A stretch of DNA of 64,000 nucleotides from NCBI RefSeq assembly GCF_003850045.1, contig NZ_RQJX01000001.1, positions 186,001-250,000 on the forward strand, written 5' to 3'. The position numbers were made by a program, and so were the translations under genes. The notes beneath the pieces are model-generated. The model did not search any database, was not told the origin of the DNA, and saw only the letters and a list, made by a program, of their open reading frames with translations. This DNA is from Aeromicrobium camelliae. GTDB taxonomy: Bacteria; Actinomycetota; Actinomycetes; Propionibacteriales; Nocardioidaceae. Below are positions 9,724 to 17,696 of this stretch, piece by piece (position 1 is the first letter of the stretch; the number at the start of each line of letters is the position of its first letter).

Positions 9724-9729
9724 AGGCTA
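9724..9729 (-). promoter_or_regulatory. -10 hexamer of the M13 peptidase gene, leaderless
   Basis: On the minus strand TAGCCT ends 6 nt before the GTG start at 9717, and there is no ribosome binding site. The divergent SIP promoter lies about 95 bp away. Confidence 0.65.
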
Positions 9730-9824
9730 ACAGCGACGCCGAGTCCCCACGTCCCACTCATGAATGGGCGGGAGCGTCCGGCCGCGGAAAGGCGAGGGCG
9801 GTGACCCGCCGCGCGAGCGAGAGG

Positions 9825-9830
9825 TAGGCT
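9825..9830 (+). promoter_or_regulatory. -10 hexamer of the SIP gene, leaderless
   Basis: TAGGCT ends 6 nt before the GTG start at 9837; no Shine-Dalgarno sequence lies between. This hexamer drives the SIP-cytidylyltransferase pair. No iron box was searched for systematically. Confidence 0.7.
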
Positions 9831-9836
9831 CGCGGC

Positions 9837-10661
9837 GTGTCGAAGAACGTCGCGGTAGCCCTGGAAGTCGTTCGCACCGAGCAGATCGCGCCGAAGTTGC
9901 GCCGGCTCGTGTTCGGAGGGCCCGGCTTCGCCGCCTACCGCGATCGCGACATCGCCGCGACCGACAAGTACGTCAAGCTCATCTTCCTCGCTGACGGGGT
10001 GGAGTACCCCGAGCCGCTGGATCTCGATGTCGTCCGCTCGTCCTTCCCGCGCGAGGCTCAGCCCGTCCTGCGTACGTACACCATCCGCTGGGTCGACGAG
10101 GAAGCCGAGGAACTGGCGATCGACTTCGTGGTCCACGGCGACGAGGGCATCGCCGGGCCGTGGGCCGCGCAGGCGCAGCCGGGCGACGTCATCCACGTGA
10201 GGGGGCCGGGCGGTGCTTACGCTCCCACACCGGACGCCGATCACCACCTGTTCGTCGGCGACGAGTCCGCCTTGCCGGCGATCGCCGCGTCGGTGGCCGC
10301 GTTGCCCGCCGGGGCGCCGGCTACCGCGTTCCTCGAGGTCGACGGACCGGCGGACGAGATCGAGCTGCCGACCGACGGACACCTCGAGGTGCGGTGGCTG
10401 CACCGCGAGGGTGCGCACGCGGGTGCCACCACGCTGCTCGACGACGCCGTGCGGGCGTGGACGTGGCCGGAAGGCCGGGTCCAGGCCTTCGTGCACGGGG
10501 AGTCCGCCTTGCTCAAGAGCGTGCGCCCCTACCTGCTCGACGGCCGGGTGGACCGCAAGGACCTCTCCGTCTCGGCGTACTGGCGCGTCGGGGAGACCGA
10601 GGAGGGCTTCCGGGTGTGGAAGTCCACCCAGGAGGAGGCCGTCATGCGGCCGGGCGCATGA
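9837..10661 (+). CDS. Siderophore-interacting FAD/NAD(P)H reductase (SIP family)
   Basis: A 274-residue flavoprotein of the SIP/ViuB family. It is expected to reduce ferric siderophores in the cytoplasm with NAD(P)H and so release iron. The flavin-binding motif RTYTIRW, the region HGDEGIAGPWA, the GDESALPA block of the NAD(P)H-binding domain and the C-terminal signature SAYWRVGETEEGF are present. The start is GTG directly behind a -10 hexamer. It overlaps the cytidylyltransferase gene by 4 nt (ATGA), an odd pairing since the two enzymes share no known pathway. Confidence 0.93.
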   Translation: MSKNVAVALEVVRTEQIAPKLRRLVFGGPGFAAYRDRDIAATDKYVKLIFLADGVEYPEPLDLDVVRSSFPREAQPVLRTYTIRWVDEEAEELAIDFVVHGDEGIAGPWAAQAQPGDVIHVRGPGGAYAPTPDADHHLFVGDESALPAIAASVAALPAGAPATAFLEVDGPADEIELPTDGHLEVRWLHREGAHAGATTLLDDAVRAWTWPEGRVQAFVHGESALLKSVRPYLLDGRVDRKDLSVSAYWRVGETEEGFRVWKSTQEEAVMRPGA

Positions 10662-11356
10662 CCTCGCCCCGTGTCGTCGCCGTCCTGCTGGCCGGCGGTA
10701 CCGGGACCCGGGTGGGCCACGAGACTCCGAAACAGTTGCTCGAGGTCGCGGGACGGCCGGTCATCGCGCACGCGCTCGGCGCCTTCGATCGGTGCGACGC
10801 GGTCGACGAGATCGTCGTGATGATGGCGGCCGGCCACGTGGAGGATGTCGAGCGGATCGTCGAGGAGTACGGATTCGCGAAGGTCAGCCGGGTGCTTCCC
10901 GGCGGCGCGACGCGAACGGACTCCACCCGGCGAGCCCTCGACGCCGTGCACGAGGACTGCCTGGTGCTGTTCCATGACGCGGCACGCCCCTTCGTCACTG
11001 AGCGCATCATCGTCGAATGCGTCGAGGCACTGCGAGGCGGTTACCGCGCCGTCACGACGGCCATCGACTCGGCCGACACCGTGGTGACGGTGGAGGGCGG
11101 ACGCATGACCGGCAGCCTGCGGCGCGCGTCGCTGGCGCGCTGCCAGACGCCTCAGGGATTCGCGTGCGCCACACTTGTCGAGGCCTACCGCCGCGCCGAC
11201 GCCGACCCGGAGTTCACGGCGACCGACGATGCCTCGGTGGTGTCGCGTTACCTGCCCGACGAGCCCATCGGGATCGTGGCGGGTGACCCACGTAACTTCA
11301 AGATCACCGACGCCATCGACCTGCGCATCGCCGAGGTGCTGGCGGACGAGTCGTAA
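10658..11356 (+). CDS. ispD: IspD/TarI-type nucleotide-sugar-alcohol cytidylyltransferase
   Basis: A 232-residue CTP-dependent cytidylyltransferase. LLAGGTGTRVG plus PKQLLEVAGRPV form the nucleotide-binding loop, HDAARPF carries the metal-binding Asp, and TPQGF and NFKITDAIDL match the family's later blocks. IspD makes CDP-methylerythritol for isoprenoids; the close relative TarI makes CDP-ribitol for wall teichoic acid. Short motifs do not decide between them. No ispF lies nearby, and a polysaccharide ABC exporter starts about 100 bp downstream, so a CDP-alditol role is a real alternative. The ATG overlaps the SIP stop. Confidence 0.8.
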   Translation: MTSPRVVAVLLAGGTGTRVGHETPKQLLEVAGRPVIAHALGAFDRCDAVDEIVVMMAAGHVEDVERIVEEYGFAKVSRVLPGGATRTDSTRRALDAVHEDCLVLFHDAARPFVTERIIVECVEALRGGYRAVTTAIDSADTVVTVEGGRMTGSLRRASLARCQTPQGFACATLVEAYRRADADPEFTATDDASVVSRYLPDEPIGIVAGDPRNFKITDAIDLRIAEVLADES

Positions 11357-11451
11357 GGTCTGGGGAGTGGCCGCCCGGCTTGCGATACTGGGTAGTATTC
11401 CCCAGGCGCATCCCGGGTACCTTGCCTGACACAGAAAGCCATCGAGAGCAC

Positions 11452-12315
11452 GTGACGACCTCCGTAGACCTGACCGAGTATCGGCAGCCCGGCCGTGGCC
11501 GGGGACTGCTCGACGTCTTCAGCTGGCGGTACCTGCTGCGGCTCCTCGTCCGGCAAGGAACGCAGACCCGCTACCGCAACTCCGTGCTCGGCTGGACTTG
11601 GTCCTACGTCAAGCCCGCGGCGCAGTTCCTCGTGTTCTACATCGTGATGGGCGTGTTCTTGCAGTTCCATCGCGACATCGAGAACTTCGCGGTGTACCTC
11701 TTCGCCGGCATCGTGGTGGTCAACTTCTTCAACGAGGCCTTCGGCAACGCGACGCGGTCGATCGTCGACAACGGCGCGCTCGTGAAGAAGATCTATCTCC
11801 CGCGCGAGCTGTTCCCGATCGCGGCGATCCTCGTGGCCTTCATCCACTTCCTGCCGCAGGCCGCGATCCTGCTCGTGGTGTGCATCCTGCTCGGCTGGAT
11901 GCCGAGTGTCGCCGGAATCTGCGGAATGCTGCTCGCGATCGCCATCGTCGCGGCGATCGCCCTCGGACTCGGGCTGTTCTTCGGCGCCCTCAACGTGGCA
12001 TACCGCGACGCCCAGAACTTCGTCGAGCTGATCCAGTTGTTCTCGACGTGGTCGGTTCCCGTGCTCTACACCTGGCAGATGCCTGCCGCGCAGCTTCCCG
12101 ACTGGCTGTTCGCGATCTACATGTCGAATCCGCTCGTCGTGGCCGTCGAGTTGTTCCACGAGGCGATGTGGCGGCCCACGACGTCGTCGGCGTTCCCGCC
12201 GGCGGAGGACATGCTGCTGCACGGTGGCGTGGCGATCGCGATCTGCATCGTCGCGCTCACCATCGGTCAGGCTGTCTTCCGCCGCTTCGAGCGTCGTTTC
12301 GCCCAGGAGCTCTGA
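11452..12315 (+). CDS. wzm: Polysaccharide ABC exporter permease (Wzm/TagG type)
   Basis: A 287-residue ABC-2 type permease. The N-terminal amphipathic region reads YLLRLLVRQGTQTRYRNSVLGW, typical of O-antigen, teichoic acid and galactan exporters, followed by about six transmembrane helices. With the ATPase it would move a lipid-linked glycan from the cytoplasm to the outer face. The GTG at 11452 was chosen over an upstream in-frame TTG (11380) because the upstream codons lack family character. The ATPase gene begins 4 nt after the stop. The mycobacterial counterpart is the arabinogalactan galactan exporter. Confidence 0.88.
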   Translation: MTTSVDLTEYRQPGRGRGLLDVFSWRYLLRLLVRQGTQTRYRNSVLGWTWSYVKPAAQFLVFYIVMGVFLQFHRDIENFAVYLFAGIVVVNFFNEAFGNATRSIVDNGALVKKIYLPRELFPIAAILVAFIHFLPQAAILLVVCILLGWMPSVAGICGMLLAIAIVAAIALGLGLFFGALNVAYRDAQNFVELIQLFSTWSVPVLYTWQMPAAQLPDWLFAIYMSNPLVVAVELFHEAMWRPTTSSAFPPAEDMLLHGGVAIAICIVALTIGQAVFRRFERRFAQEL

Positions 12316-12319
12316 TTCC

Positions 12320-13087
12320 GTGACCCACGAGGCCGCCTCCCCCGAACAGTCCCTGAGCCCAGCGCGCAAGCCGAGCATCATCGTCGAGGGGGTCCGCAAG
12401 ACCTTCCTGCTGCGCCGTTCCCACTCCTTCAAGGAGGCGGCGATCGGCTGGATCCGCGGCAAGGATGTGTGGTCCAAGAAGTTCCAGGCGATCGACGACG
12501 TGAGCTTCGTGATCGACGAGGGCGAGTCCGTCGCGATCCTCGGCTACAACGGTTCCGGCAAATCCACCATGCTGAAGATGATCTCGGGCGTGCTGGAACC
12601 GGATGCGGGGCGTGTCCTGGTCCGTGGCCGGCTCGCCGGCCTGATCGAAGTCGGCGCGGGGTTCCACCCGGATCTGTCCGGCCGAGAGAACGTCTACCTC
12701 AACGCCGCCATCCTCGGCATGAAGAAGCATGAGATCGACGCGCGCTTCGACGACATCGTCGAGTTCAGCGGCATCGAGCCGTTCATCGATCAAGAGGTCA
12801 AGCACTACTCGTCGGGCATGTTCATGCGGCTGGCCTTCTCGGTCGCGATCCACGCCGAGCTCGACATCCTGCTCGTCGACGAGATCCTCTCCGTCGGTGA
12901 CGCCCCGTTCCGCGCCAAGTGTCAGGAGAAGATCCACTCCCTGGCCGAGGCGGGCAAGACGATGGTGATCGTGAGCCACGACCTGGAGATGGTGCGCGAC
13001 CTGTGCGAGCGGGGCATCGTGATCCGGGAGGGGCGACAGATCTTCGACGGCCCGATCGAAGAGGCCCTGAAGAAGCTCGCCGGTTAG
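12320..13087 (+). CDS. wzt: Polysaccharide ABC exporter ATPase (Wzt/TagH type)
   Basis: A 255-residue ATPase of the Wzt/TagH group. Walker A is GYNGSGKST (75-83), the signature is the YSSGM form usual in polysaccharide exporters, and Walker B is LDILLVDEIL. The family block GLIEVGAGFHPDLSGREN is present. There is no C-terminal carbohydrate-binding domain of the Wzt O9a type, so it resembles the short mycobacterial and TagH-like forms. It starts at GTG 4 nt after the permease. Its stop shares three bases with the stop of the convergent GT-C gene. Confidence 0.92.
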   Translation: MTHEAASPEQSLSPARKPSIIVEGVRKTFLLRRSHSFKEAAIGWIRGKDVWSKKFQAIDDVSFVIDEGESVAILGYNGSGKSTMLKMISGVLEPDAGRVLVRGRLAGLIEVGAGFHPDLSGRENVYLNAAILGMKKHEIDARFDDIVEFSGIEPFIDQEVKHYSSGMFMRLAFSVAIHAELDILLVDEILSVGDAPFRAKCQEKIHSLAEAGKTMVIVSHDLEMVRDLCERGIVIREGRQIFDGPIEEALKKLAG

Positions 13088-14472
13088 GCCGGCGCGAGCT
13101 GGTCCGCTGACGTGCGGCTCGATCGGTGCTGCACGTACAGGGTGAGGCACGCCAGGAGGGCGCCCACCGTGAGCATGGCGAACCCCGTCCAGACGACCGC
13201 GGGGTAGACCGGCGCCTGAGGCCGATCCCACACTCGCGCCAGCACGGCGTCGAACTCCGCTGCCGTCATCGCGAGCCGGGCCCCGAGCCACGCGAGGATC
13301 ACCAGCCAGCGCAGCGGCGCGCGCCAGAGTGCGAGTGCGATCAGCGGCGCGACGAACGGCACCCATGCGAAGAAATAGCGCGGCAGGGCGGAGCCTGCTC
13401 CCGCGACGTGCTGGATCTGCATCGCGGCGACGACGGTGAACACCAGCAGTGCGATGACCAGCGCGAGCGGGTGGAAACCGGACCGCCGCGGCCGCAGGGC
13501 GATGAGCAGTCCGGCGAGCGCGGGAAGGACGAGCAGGACGAGAGTTCCGTACTGCGGCGCCAGCGTCCACGGCATGGCATCGATCGTGCTCGTCGCGAAC
13601 TGCTGGAGCATGGTCGTCCAGAATTCGCTGTCGGACGCGACCTCGAGGAACGGGCGGGGGACGCGCGAGGTGTGAGCGACCGCCCAGTCGGGGTGTCTGC
13701 CCGAGAAGTTCCCCGTCAGTTGGAGATTGCGCACGTAGAACCATCCGCTCGCGACGAGCACCGCGCAGCCGGCGGCGAACGGCAGCGCGACGGCGCGAAG
13801 GAACGGTCGCTTCTCGCGCCACCACCGCTGGATCAGGAGCAGGACGAGCAGCACGAAGCACAGCGGGAGGAGTGAGATCCGGGTCAACGCGGCTGCACAC
13901 AGCGCCAGGATGAAGCCGATCGTGTACCAGCGATGGGACGGTGAGCGGGTCATCGCCAGCAGGAACGCCGCGGCGAGCGTGATAGCGAGGGCGGCGAGGA
14001 TGTCGTTGTAGACCGAACCGCCGAGGCGGATGAACCAGACCGAGGCACCGGTGACCACGGCCGCGAGCGTGCCCACAGCAGGAGTCCCCGGGAGGGCCAG
14101 TCGCCCGAACCAGCGCACGGCGAGCACCAGGGCCGCCGCGAGGCAGCACACGACCGCCCGGGCGGCGAGCCCGGCCGCGTCGACGTGACCGGCGTCCGCG
14201 AGCGGACCGACCACGGGGGCCAGCAGCAGATAGAACAGCGGCGGGTGGTGCGCCGTCCACTGCACCGGCGGATGCACCCCGGTCGTGTTGTCCAGGCTCA
14301 GGCCGTCCTCGAAGACGGGGAGCCGGCCCTGCCACACCTGGTAGGCGTAGTCGACATGGGCGGCCTCGTCACCGCTGGAGTACACCGGGGACACCGCCAG
14401 ATAGGCGAGCGGACCCCCGAGCCCGATCAGCAGGAGGGCCAAGGTCTCCAGATGACGAGTCCAGGCGCGCAC
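13084..14472 (-). CDS. Polytopic GT-C-type glycosyltransferase-like protein
   Basis: A 462-residue polytopic membrane protein with about ten or more helices. After the first helix comes SSGDEAAHVDYAYQVWQG, an acidic-pair loop of the kind GT-C enzymes use for catalysis, then HHPPLFYLLLAPV. GT-C enzymes transfer sugars from polyprenyl-phosphate donors on the outer face. It is the last gene of a four-gene operon with a polyprenyl-phosphate sugar synthase-like GT2, which would supply the donor. GTG 14472 lies one base after the upstream stop. The exact family (GT39- or DUF2142-like) is unresolved. Confidence 0.75.
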   Translation of the reverse strand: MRAWTRHLETLALLLIGLGGPLAYLAVSPVYSSGDEAAHVDYAYQVWQGRLPVFEDGLSLDNTTGVHPPVQWTAHHPPLFYLLLAPVVGPLADAGHVDAAGLAARAVVCCLAAALVLAVRWFGRLALPGTPAVGTLAAVVTGASVWFIRLGGSVYNDILAALAITLAAAFLLAMTRSPSHRWYTIGFILALCAAALTRISLLPLCFVLLVLLLIQRWWREKRPFLRAVALPFAAGCAVLVASGWFYVRNLQLTGNFSGRHPDWAVAHTSRVPRPFLEVASDSEFWTTMLQQFATSTIDAMPWTLAPQYGTLVLLVLPALAGLLIALRPRRSGFHPLALVIALLVFTVVAAMQIQHVAGAGSALPRYFFAWVPFVAPLIALALWRAPLRWLVILAWLGARLAMTAAEFDAVLARVWDRPQAPVYPAVVWTGFAMLTVGALLACLTLYVQHRSSRTSADQLAPA

Positions 14473-14473
14473 G

Positions 14474-15391
14474 TCAATTCCGCCGTCCGCTGAGCAGGCC
14501 CACGCCGGCATAGCCGAAGTCGCACAGCGTCAGCAGGAACCGGCTGAGCAGCACGAGGGTCAGCACCTGGCCGGTGTCGAGCCCGGCACCGGCGAGTCCG
14601 GCCGCGAGGATCGCTTCGCGCACGCCGACACCCGCGGGGGAGACGACCACCACGAAGCCCGCGACCCACGCCAGGGCGTAGCTCGCGGTACCGAGCAGCC
14701 AGGTGCGGACGGACAGGTCGAGTCCGAGGTCGACGGCGAGGAACCAGATGTGCAGTCCGGCGACCAGCCAGCCGAGGATCGCCCAGCCGGCTGCGCGAGC
14801 AAGCCCGCGCGACGTGAGCGCGTGCTCGAGCGCGGGACGTCGCGTCACGGTCAGTAGGAGGCCGATCAGACGGTTCATGACGGGCGGCAGCAGCATCACG
14901 AGGAGTACCGGGGCCAGGACGAGGAGCCATTCCCATCGTTGCAGAGCGGCGGCGGGGGAGAGCACGAACGCCAGGGTGCCGAGCGCGAGACCCGTCATGA
15001 GCGACACGAGGACACTGACCGCCATAGCGCTCACCGAGCGGCGGCGCGGGATCTGGTGCTCCGCGCCGAGCTCGGCCGCGGCGAGGAAGTTCCACACTCC
15101 ACCCGGGATGTACTTGCCGATCTGGCTGACGCCGAACATTCGCACCGAGACGGGAACGCTGAGGGGAGACCCGAGATCGCGCAGGACGGCCCGCCAGGAC
15201 AGCATCGTGCACCAGATATAGACGATGCTGGCAAGCACGGAGCCGACGATCGCCGGCCAGTGCAGCTGCTGGATCGCCACGCCGATCTCGTCCCAGTTCC
15301 GGGCCACGGCGACCGCTCCGAGAACGATCGCCACGGCGAGGAACGCCCATTTCACGGCGGGGGACCGCAGCGCGGTCAGCACTGCGCTCAT
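14474..15391 (-). CDS. UPF0104/lysylphosphatidylglycerol synthase-TM-like membrane protein
   Basis: A 305-residue protein with about eight transmembrane helices from the UPF0104 (AglD/LPG synthase transmembrane) family. Diagnostic pieces are GKYIPGGVWNF and, near the C-terminus, SPAGVGVREA. There is no soluble aminoacyl-transfer domain. Such proteins often sit in glycan clusters and have been proposed as lipid carriers or flippases, but the biochemistry is unsettled. ATG 15391 overlaps the preceding GT4 stop (ATGA). A paralog lies at 21586-22575. Confidence 0.82.
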   Translation of the reverse strand: MSAVLTALRSPAVKWAFLAVAIVLGAVAVARNWDEIGVAIQQLHWPAIVGSVLASIVYIWCTMLSWRAVLRDLGSPLSVPVSVRMFGVSQIGKYIPGGVWNFLAAAELGAEHQIPRRRSVSAMAVSVLVSLMTGLALGTLAFVLSPAAALQRWEWLLVLAPVLLVMLLPPVMNRLIGLLLTVTRRPALEHALTSRGLARAAGWAILGWLVAGLHIWFLAVDLGLDLSVRTWLLGTASYALAWVAGFVVVVSPAGVGVREAILAAGLAGAGLDTGQVLTLVLLSRFLLTLCDFGYAGVGLLSGRRN

Positions 15392-16482
15392 GCGGCGAGG
15401 GACCTCAGGGCGGCTTCGAGTGGTTCGACGACCCGCTCGGCACGGAAGGAGGCCCCCTTGGCGGCGCACGCGGCACGCGCGCGTTGCAGGGTCTCACGGT
15501 CGCGGGCGATCGCGACGAGAGCGTCGGCGAGCGCTCGGGAGTCCGCCGGCGGCACGAGGACGCCGTCATCGCCCAGTGCGCGCCGCTGCGGCGGCGTGTC
15601 GCTGGTGATGACGGCGCAGCCCGCCGCGAGGCCTTCGTACACCTTGTTCGGCACGACGCGGCGCGCCTTGTGGGAGTCGCCGAAAATCCCCAGGCACACG
15701 TCGTGCCGGGCGACGAGGCCGGGAAGATCGGCCGGATCGACCCAGTCCACCCACGTGACGGCCTCGTCGTCGGCCAGGATGCGTCGTGCTTCGGGGTAGT
15801 CCTGACCGGTGCCGACCATGGTGACCTGGAGTTCGGGCAGTCGTTGGCGGGCCGATCGGACCGCCTCGGCGATGACCGGCGCGCCCTGCAGCGGCGTGAA
15901 CAGGCCGAAGAACACCGCGCTGGGCGAGGCGTCCTGCGAGGCGTCGTGTCCGGCCGCGTACCACTCGCTCGTGGCGCCGACGGGGACGACCAGCCCGCGG
16001 ATGCGACGGGGAAGCAGCGCGCGATGCTCCTCGGTGTCGACGACGGCGAGGTCGCAGCATGCGAGCGCGAGCCGGTCGAGCAGGCCGAGCAAGCGCACGC
16101 GAAGTCCACGCGCTCCGCGGTCCTGAGCGGTGTCGGCGGCGAAGATGAGGTGATCGAGGACGATCGGCGTGCGGGGGAACAGCAGCCGGGCGAGGACGAC
16201 GTCGAAGTGACCGAGATAGCCCACGATCACGACATCGGGCCGGTGCGACCGCGCCGTACGCCGAGACGCCACCGCGAGCGACGTCCAGCGCGCGAGGAGC
16301 CGCAGAACGAGCAGCGGCAGCCGCCACGGCTGCTGGAGCATCGTCACCCGCTCAGCGGTGGACAGACCGAGCGGCCGGTTGGCCTCCGCGACGTCGTGGC
16401 CGCGCTGGCGCAAGCCGTCGAGCAGGATGCCGACGCGCGGATGCTTGGCCCGTTCGTACGTGCCGAAACCGAGGACTCTCAA
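15388..16482 (-). CDS. GT4-type glycosyltransferase
   Basis: A 364-residue GT-B fold glycosyltransferase. The N-terminal MRVLGFGTYERAKHPRV opens the acceptor domain, and the C-terminal donor site is seen in PNKVYEGLAAGCAVITSD and DDGVLVPPADS, the E-x7-E type region of GT4 enzymes. It would add a sugar to a growing lipid-linked glycan on the cytoplasmic face; donor and acceptor are unknown. The start TTG at 16482 overlaps the upstream GT2 stop (TTGA) and gives the expected strand 1, so I prefer it to longer starts. Confidence 0.83.
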   Translation of the reverse strand: MRVLGFGTYERAKHPRVGILLDGLRQRGHDVAEANRPLGLSTAERVTMLQQPWRLPLLVLRLLARWTSLAVASRRTARSHRPDVVIVGYLGHFDVVLARLLFPRTPIVLDHLIFAADTAQDRGARGLRVRLLGLLDRLALACCDLAVVDTEEHRALLPRRIRGLVVPVGATSEWYAAGHDASQDASPSAVFFGLFTPLQGAPVIAEAVRSARQRLPELQVTMVGTGQDYPEARRILADDEAVTWVDWVDPADLPGLVARHDVCLGIFGDSHKARRVVPNKVYEGLAAGCAVITSDTPPQRRALGDDGVLVPPADSRALADALVAIARDRETLQRARAACAAKGASFRAERVVEPLEAALRSLAA

Positions 16483-17534
16483 CGCCAGTGCTCGCTGCTG
16501 GTCTTCACCGGCGGCTGCAGCTGGTCGTCCTCGATGCTGCGGGCGAGCGGGGAGTCGGTCTCGTCCGCCTCGGGCACGGGCGGCAGAAGCCGCTCGGGGG
16601 AGTATTGGAGTCTCTTGATGCGTTCGAGCGACTCCTCGATGAGGGTGCGGTTGGTCGCCAACAGGTCGGAGATGACCAGGAGCGCGAACGACAGCAGGGC
16701 GCCGACGAGCATCGCCGTCCCGAAGATCAGGGACTGGATGTGGCCGCCGCCTTCGCCACTGACGAAGTAGTAGAGGAATCGGACGAACGGGATCATGGCC
16801 GCGACGAAGAACAGCATGGCCAGCGTCAGGAACACCGTGTGCGGCTTGAACATGATGTAGCTGCGCATGATGGCCTGACCAGACTTGGCCATGTGCTGGA
16901 AGATGTTCGCGAACAGCCGCGATTCGCGCGTCTTCGGGTTGGTCGTGATCGGGACGCTCTCGATCCGCAACCGCTTGTTGCCCGCCTGGATGATCGTCTC
17001 CATGCAGTAGCTGAACTGCGTGATGATGTTGAGCCGGATCAGCGACTCGCGGGTGTACGCGCGAAAACCGCTCGCCGCGTCGGGGAGCTCGGTGCCGGCC
17101 GCCTTGTTGACGACCTGGCTTCCGACGGCCTGCATGAACTTCTTGAAGGCCGAGAAGTGCGCGATGGTCTTGGTCTGCCGGTCGCCGATGACGATGTCGG
17201 CACGGCCCTCGAGGATCGGCTGGACGAGGTCGCCGATCCGCTCCTGCGGGTACTGGTTGTCGCCGTCGGTGTTGATGACGACGTCGGCGCCGTGCTGAAG
17301 CGCGTAGTCGACGCCGTCGCGGAAGGATCGCGCCAGGCCCATGTTGCGCGTGTGCTGCACGAAGTGCCGTACGCCGTGCTCGCGGGCGACCTCCACCGTG
17401 CGGTCGGTCGACCCGTCGTCGATGACCAGCACCTCCAACTCGTCGACGCCGGGGATCGACTCGGGAATCGTCTCCAGCACCGCCGGGAGGGTCGACTCCT
17501 CGTTGAGGCAGGGAATCTGTACGAAAACGCGCAT
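16479..17534 (-). CDS. GT2 polyprenyl-phosphate sugar synthase-like glycosyltransferase
   Basis: A 351-residue enzyme with a DPM1/GtrB-like GT-A domain and two or more C-terminal membrane helices (about 225-310). Motifs: IPCLNEESTL, LVIDDGSTD, and the metal-binding NTDGDNQYP with ASGFRAYTR further on. It would make a polyprenyl-phosphate-linked sugar on the inner face, the donor needed by GT-C enzymes such as the last gene of this operon. ATG 17534 begins the canonical first strand (MRVFVQIPCLNEE). It is the first gene of the interlocked four-gene operon. Confidence 0.88.
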   Translation of the reverse strand: MRVFVQIPCLNEESTLPAVLETIPESIPGVDELEVLVIDDGSTDRTVEVAREHGVRHFVQHTRNMGLARSFRDGVDYALQHGADVVINTDGDNQYPQERIGDLVQPILEGRADIVIGDRQTKTIAHFSAFKKFMQAVGSQVVNKAAGTELPDAASGFRAYTRESLIRLNIITQFSYCMETIIQAGNKRLRIESVPITTNPKTRESRLFANIFQHMAKSGQAIMRSYIMFKPHTVFLTLAMLFFVAAMIPFVRFLYYFVSGEGGGHIQSLIFGTAMLVGALLSFALLVISDLLATNRTLIEESLERIKRLQYSPERLLPPVPEADETDSPLARSIEDDQLQPPVKTSSEHWR

Positions 17535-17582
17535 GTCTACTTTCGAGTGAGCTCGGGGATCGACGCGTGCTACGCCTCGGAC

Positions 17583-17588
17583 ATGGTA
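17583..17588 (-). promoter_or_regulatory. Possible -10 hexamer of the minus-strand glycan operon
   Basis: The minus strand reads TACCAT about 48 nt before the GT2 start at 17534, giving a leader of about 42 nt. It is a weaker match than others here, in a 162-bp divergent intergenic region shared with the promoter at 17643. Confidence 0.35.
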
Positions 17589-17642
17589 ACCGAGGCGAAA
17601 AGAGCTGAGGTCCCGTTGACGGGCCGACGAGGCCCGAACGTC

Positions 17643-17648
17643 TAGGCT
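17643..17648 (+). promoter_or_regulatory. -10 hexamer of the first large GT-C gene
   Basis: TAGGCT lies 48 nt upstream of the ATG at 17697. The leader contains AGGAGG at 17678-17683, although its 13-nt distance to the ATG is long. Confidence 0.5.
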
Positions 17649-17696
17649 GGGTCCTCGGCACACGCCCGACCGAGGCCAGGAGGCTCCCTCCACATC

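Noticed and set aside
11386..11405. CTGGG and CCCAG repeats around a TAGTATT stretch upstream of wzm, possibly an operator or promoter.
   Set aside because: The arms are only 5 bp and no good -35 partner was found; chance occurrence at this GC content is likely.
12257..14335. A 692-codon minus-strand frame spanning wzt and the GT-C gene.
   Set aside because: It lies antisense to wzt and out of frame with the GT-C gene; both real genes have clear family motifs and this frame has none.
16483..17661. Upstream extension of the GT4 frame over the GT2 gene.
   Set aside because: The extra part is a frame-shifted shadow of the GT2 gene; TTG 16482 overlaps the GT2 stop and begins the conserved first strand.
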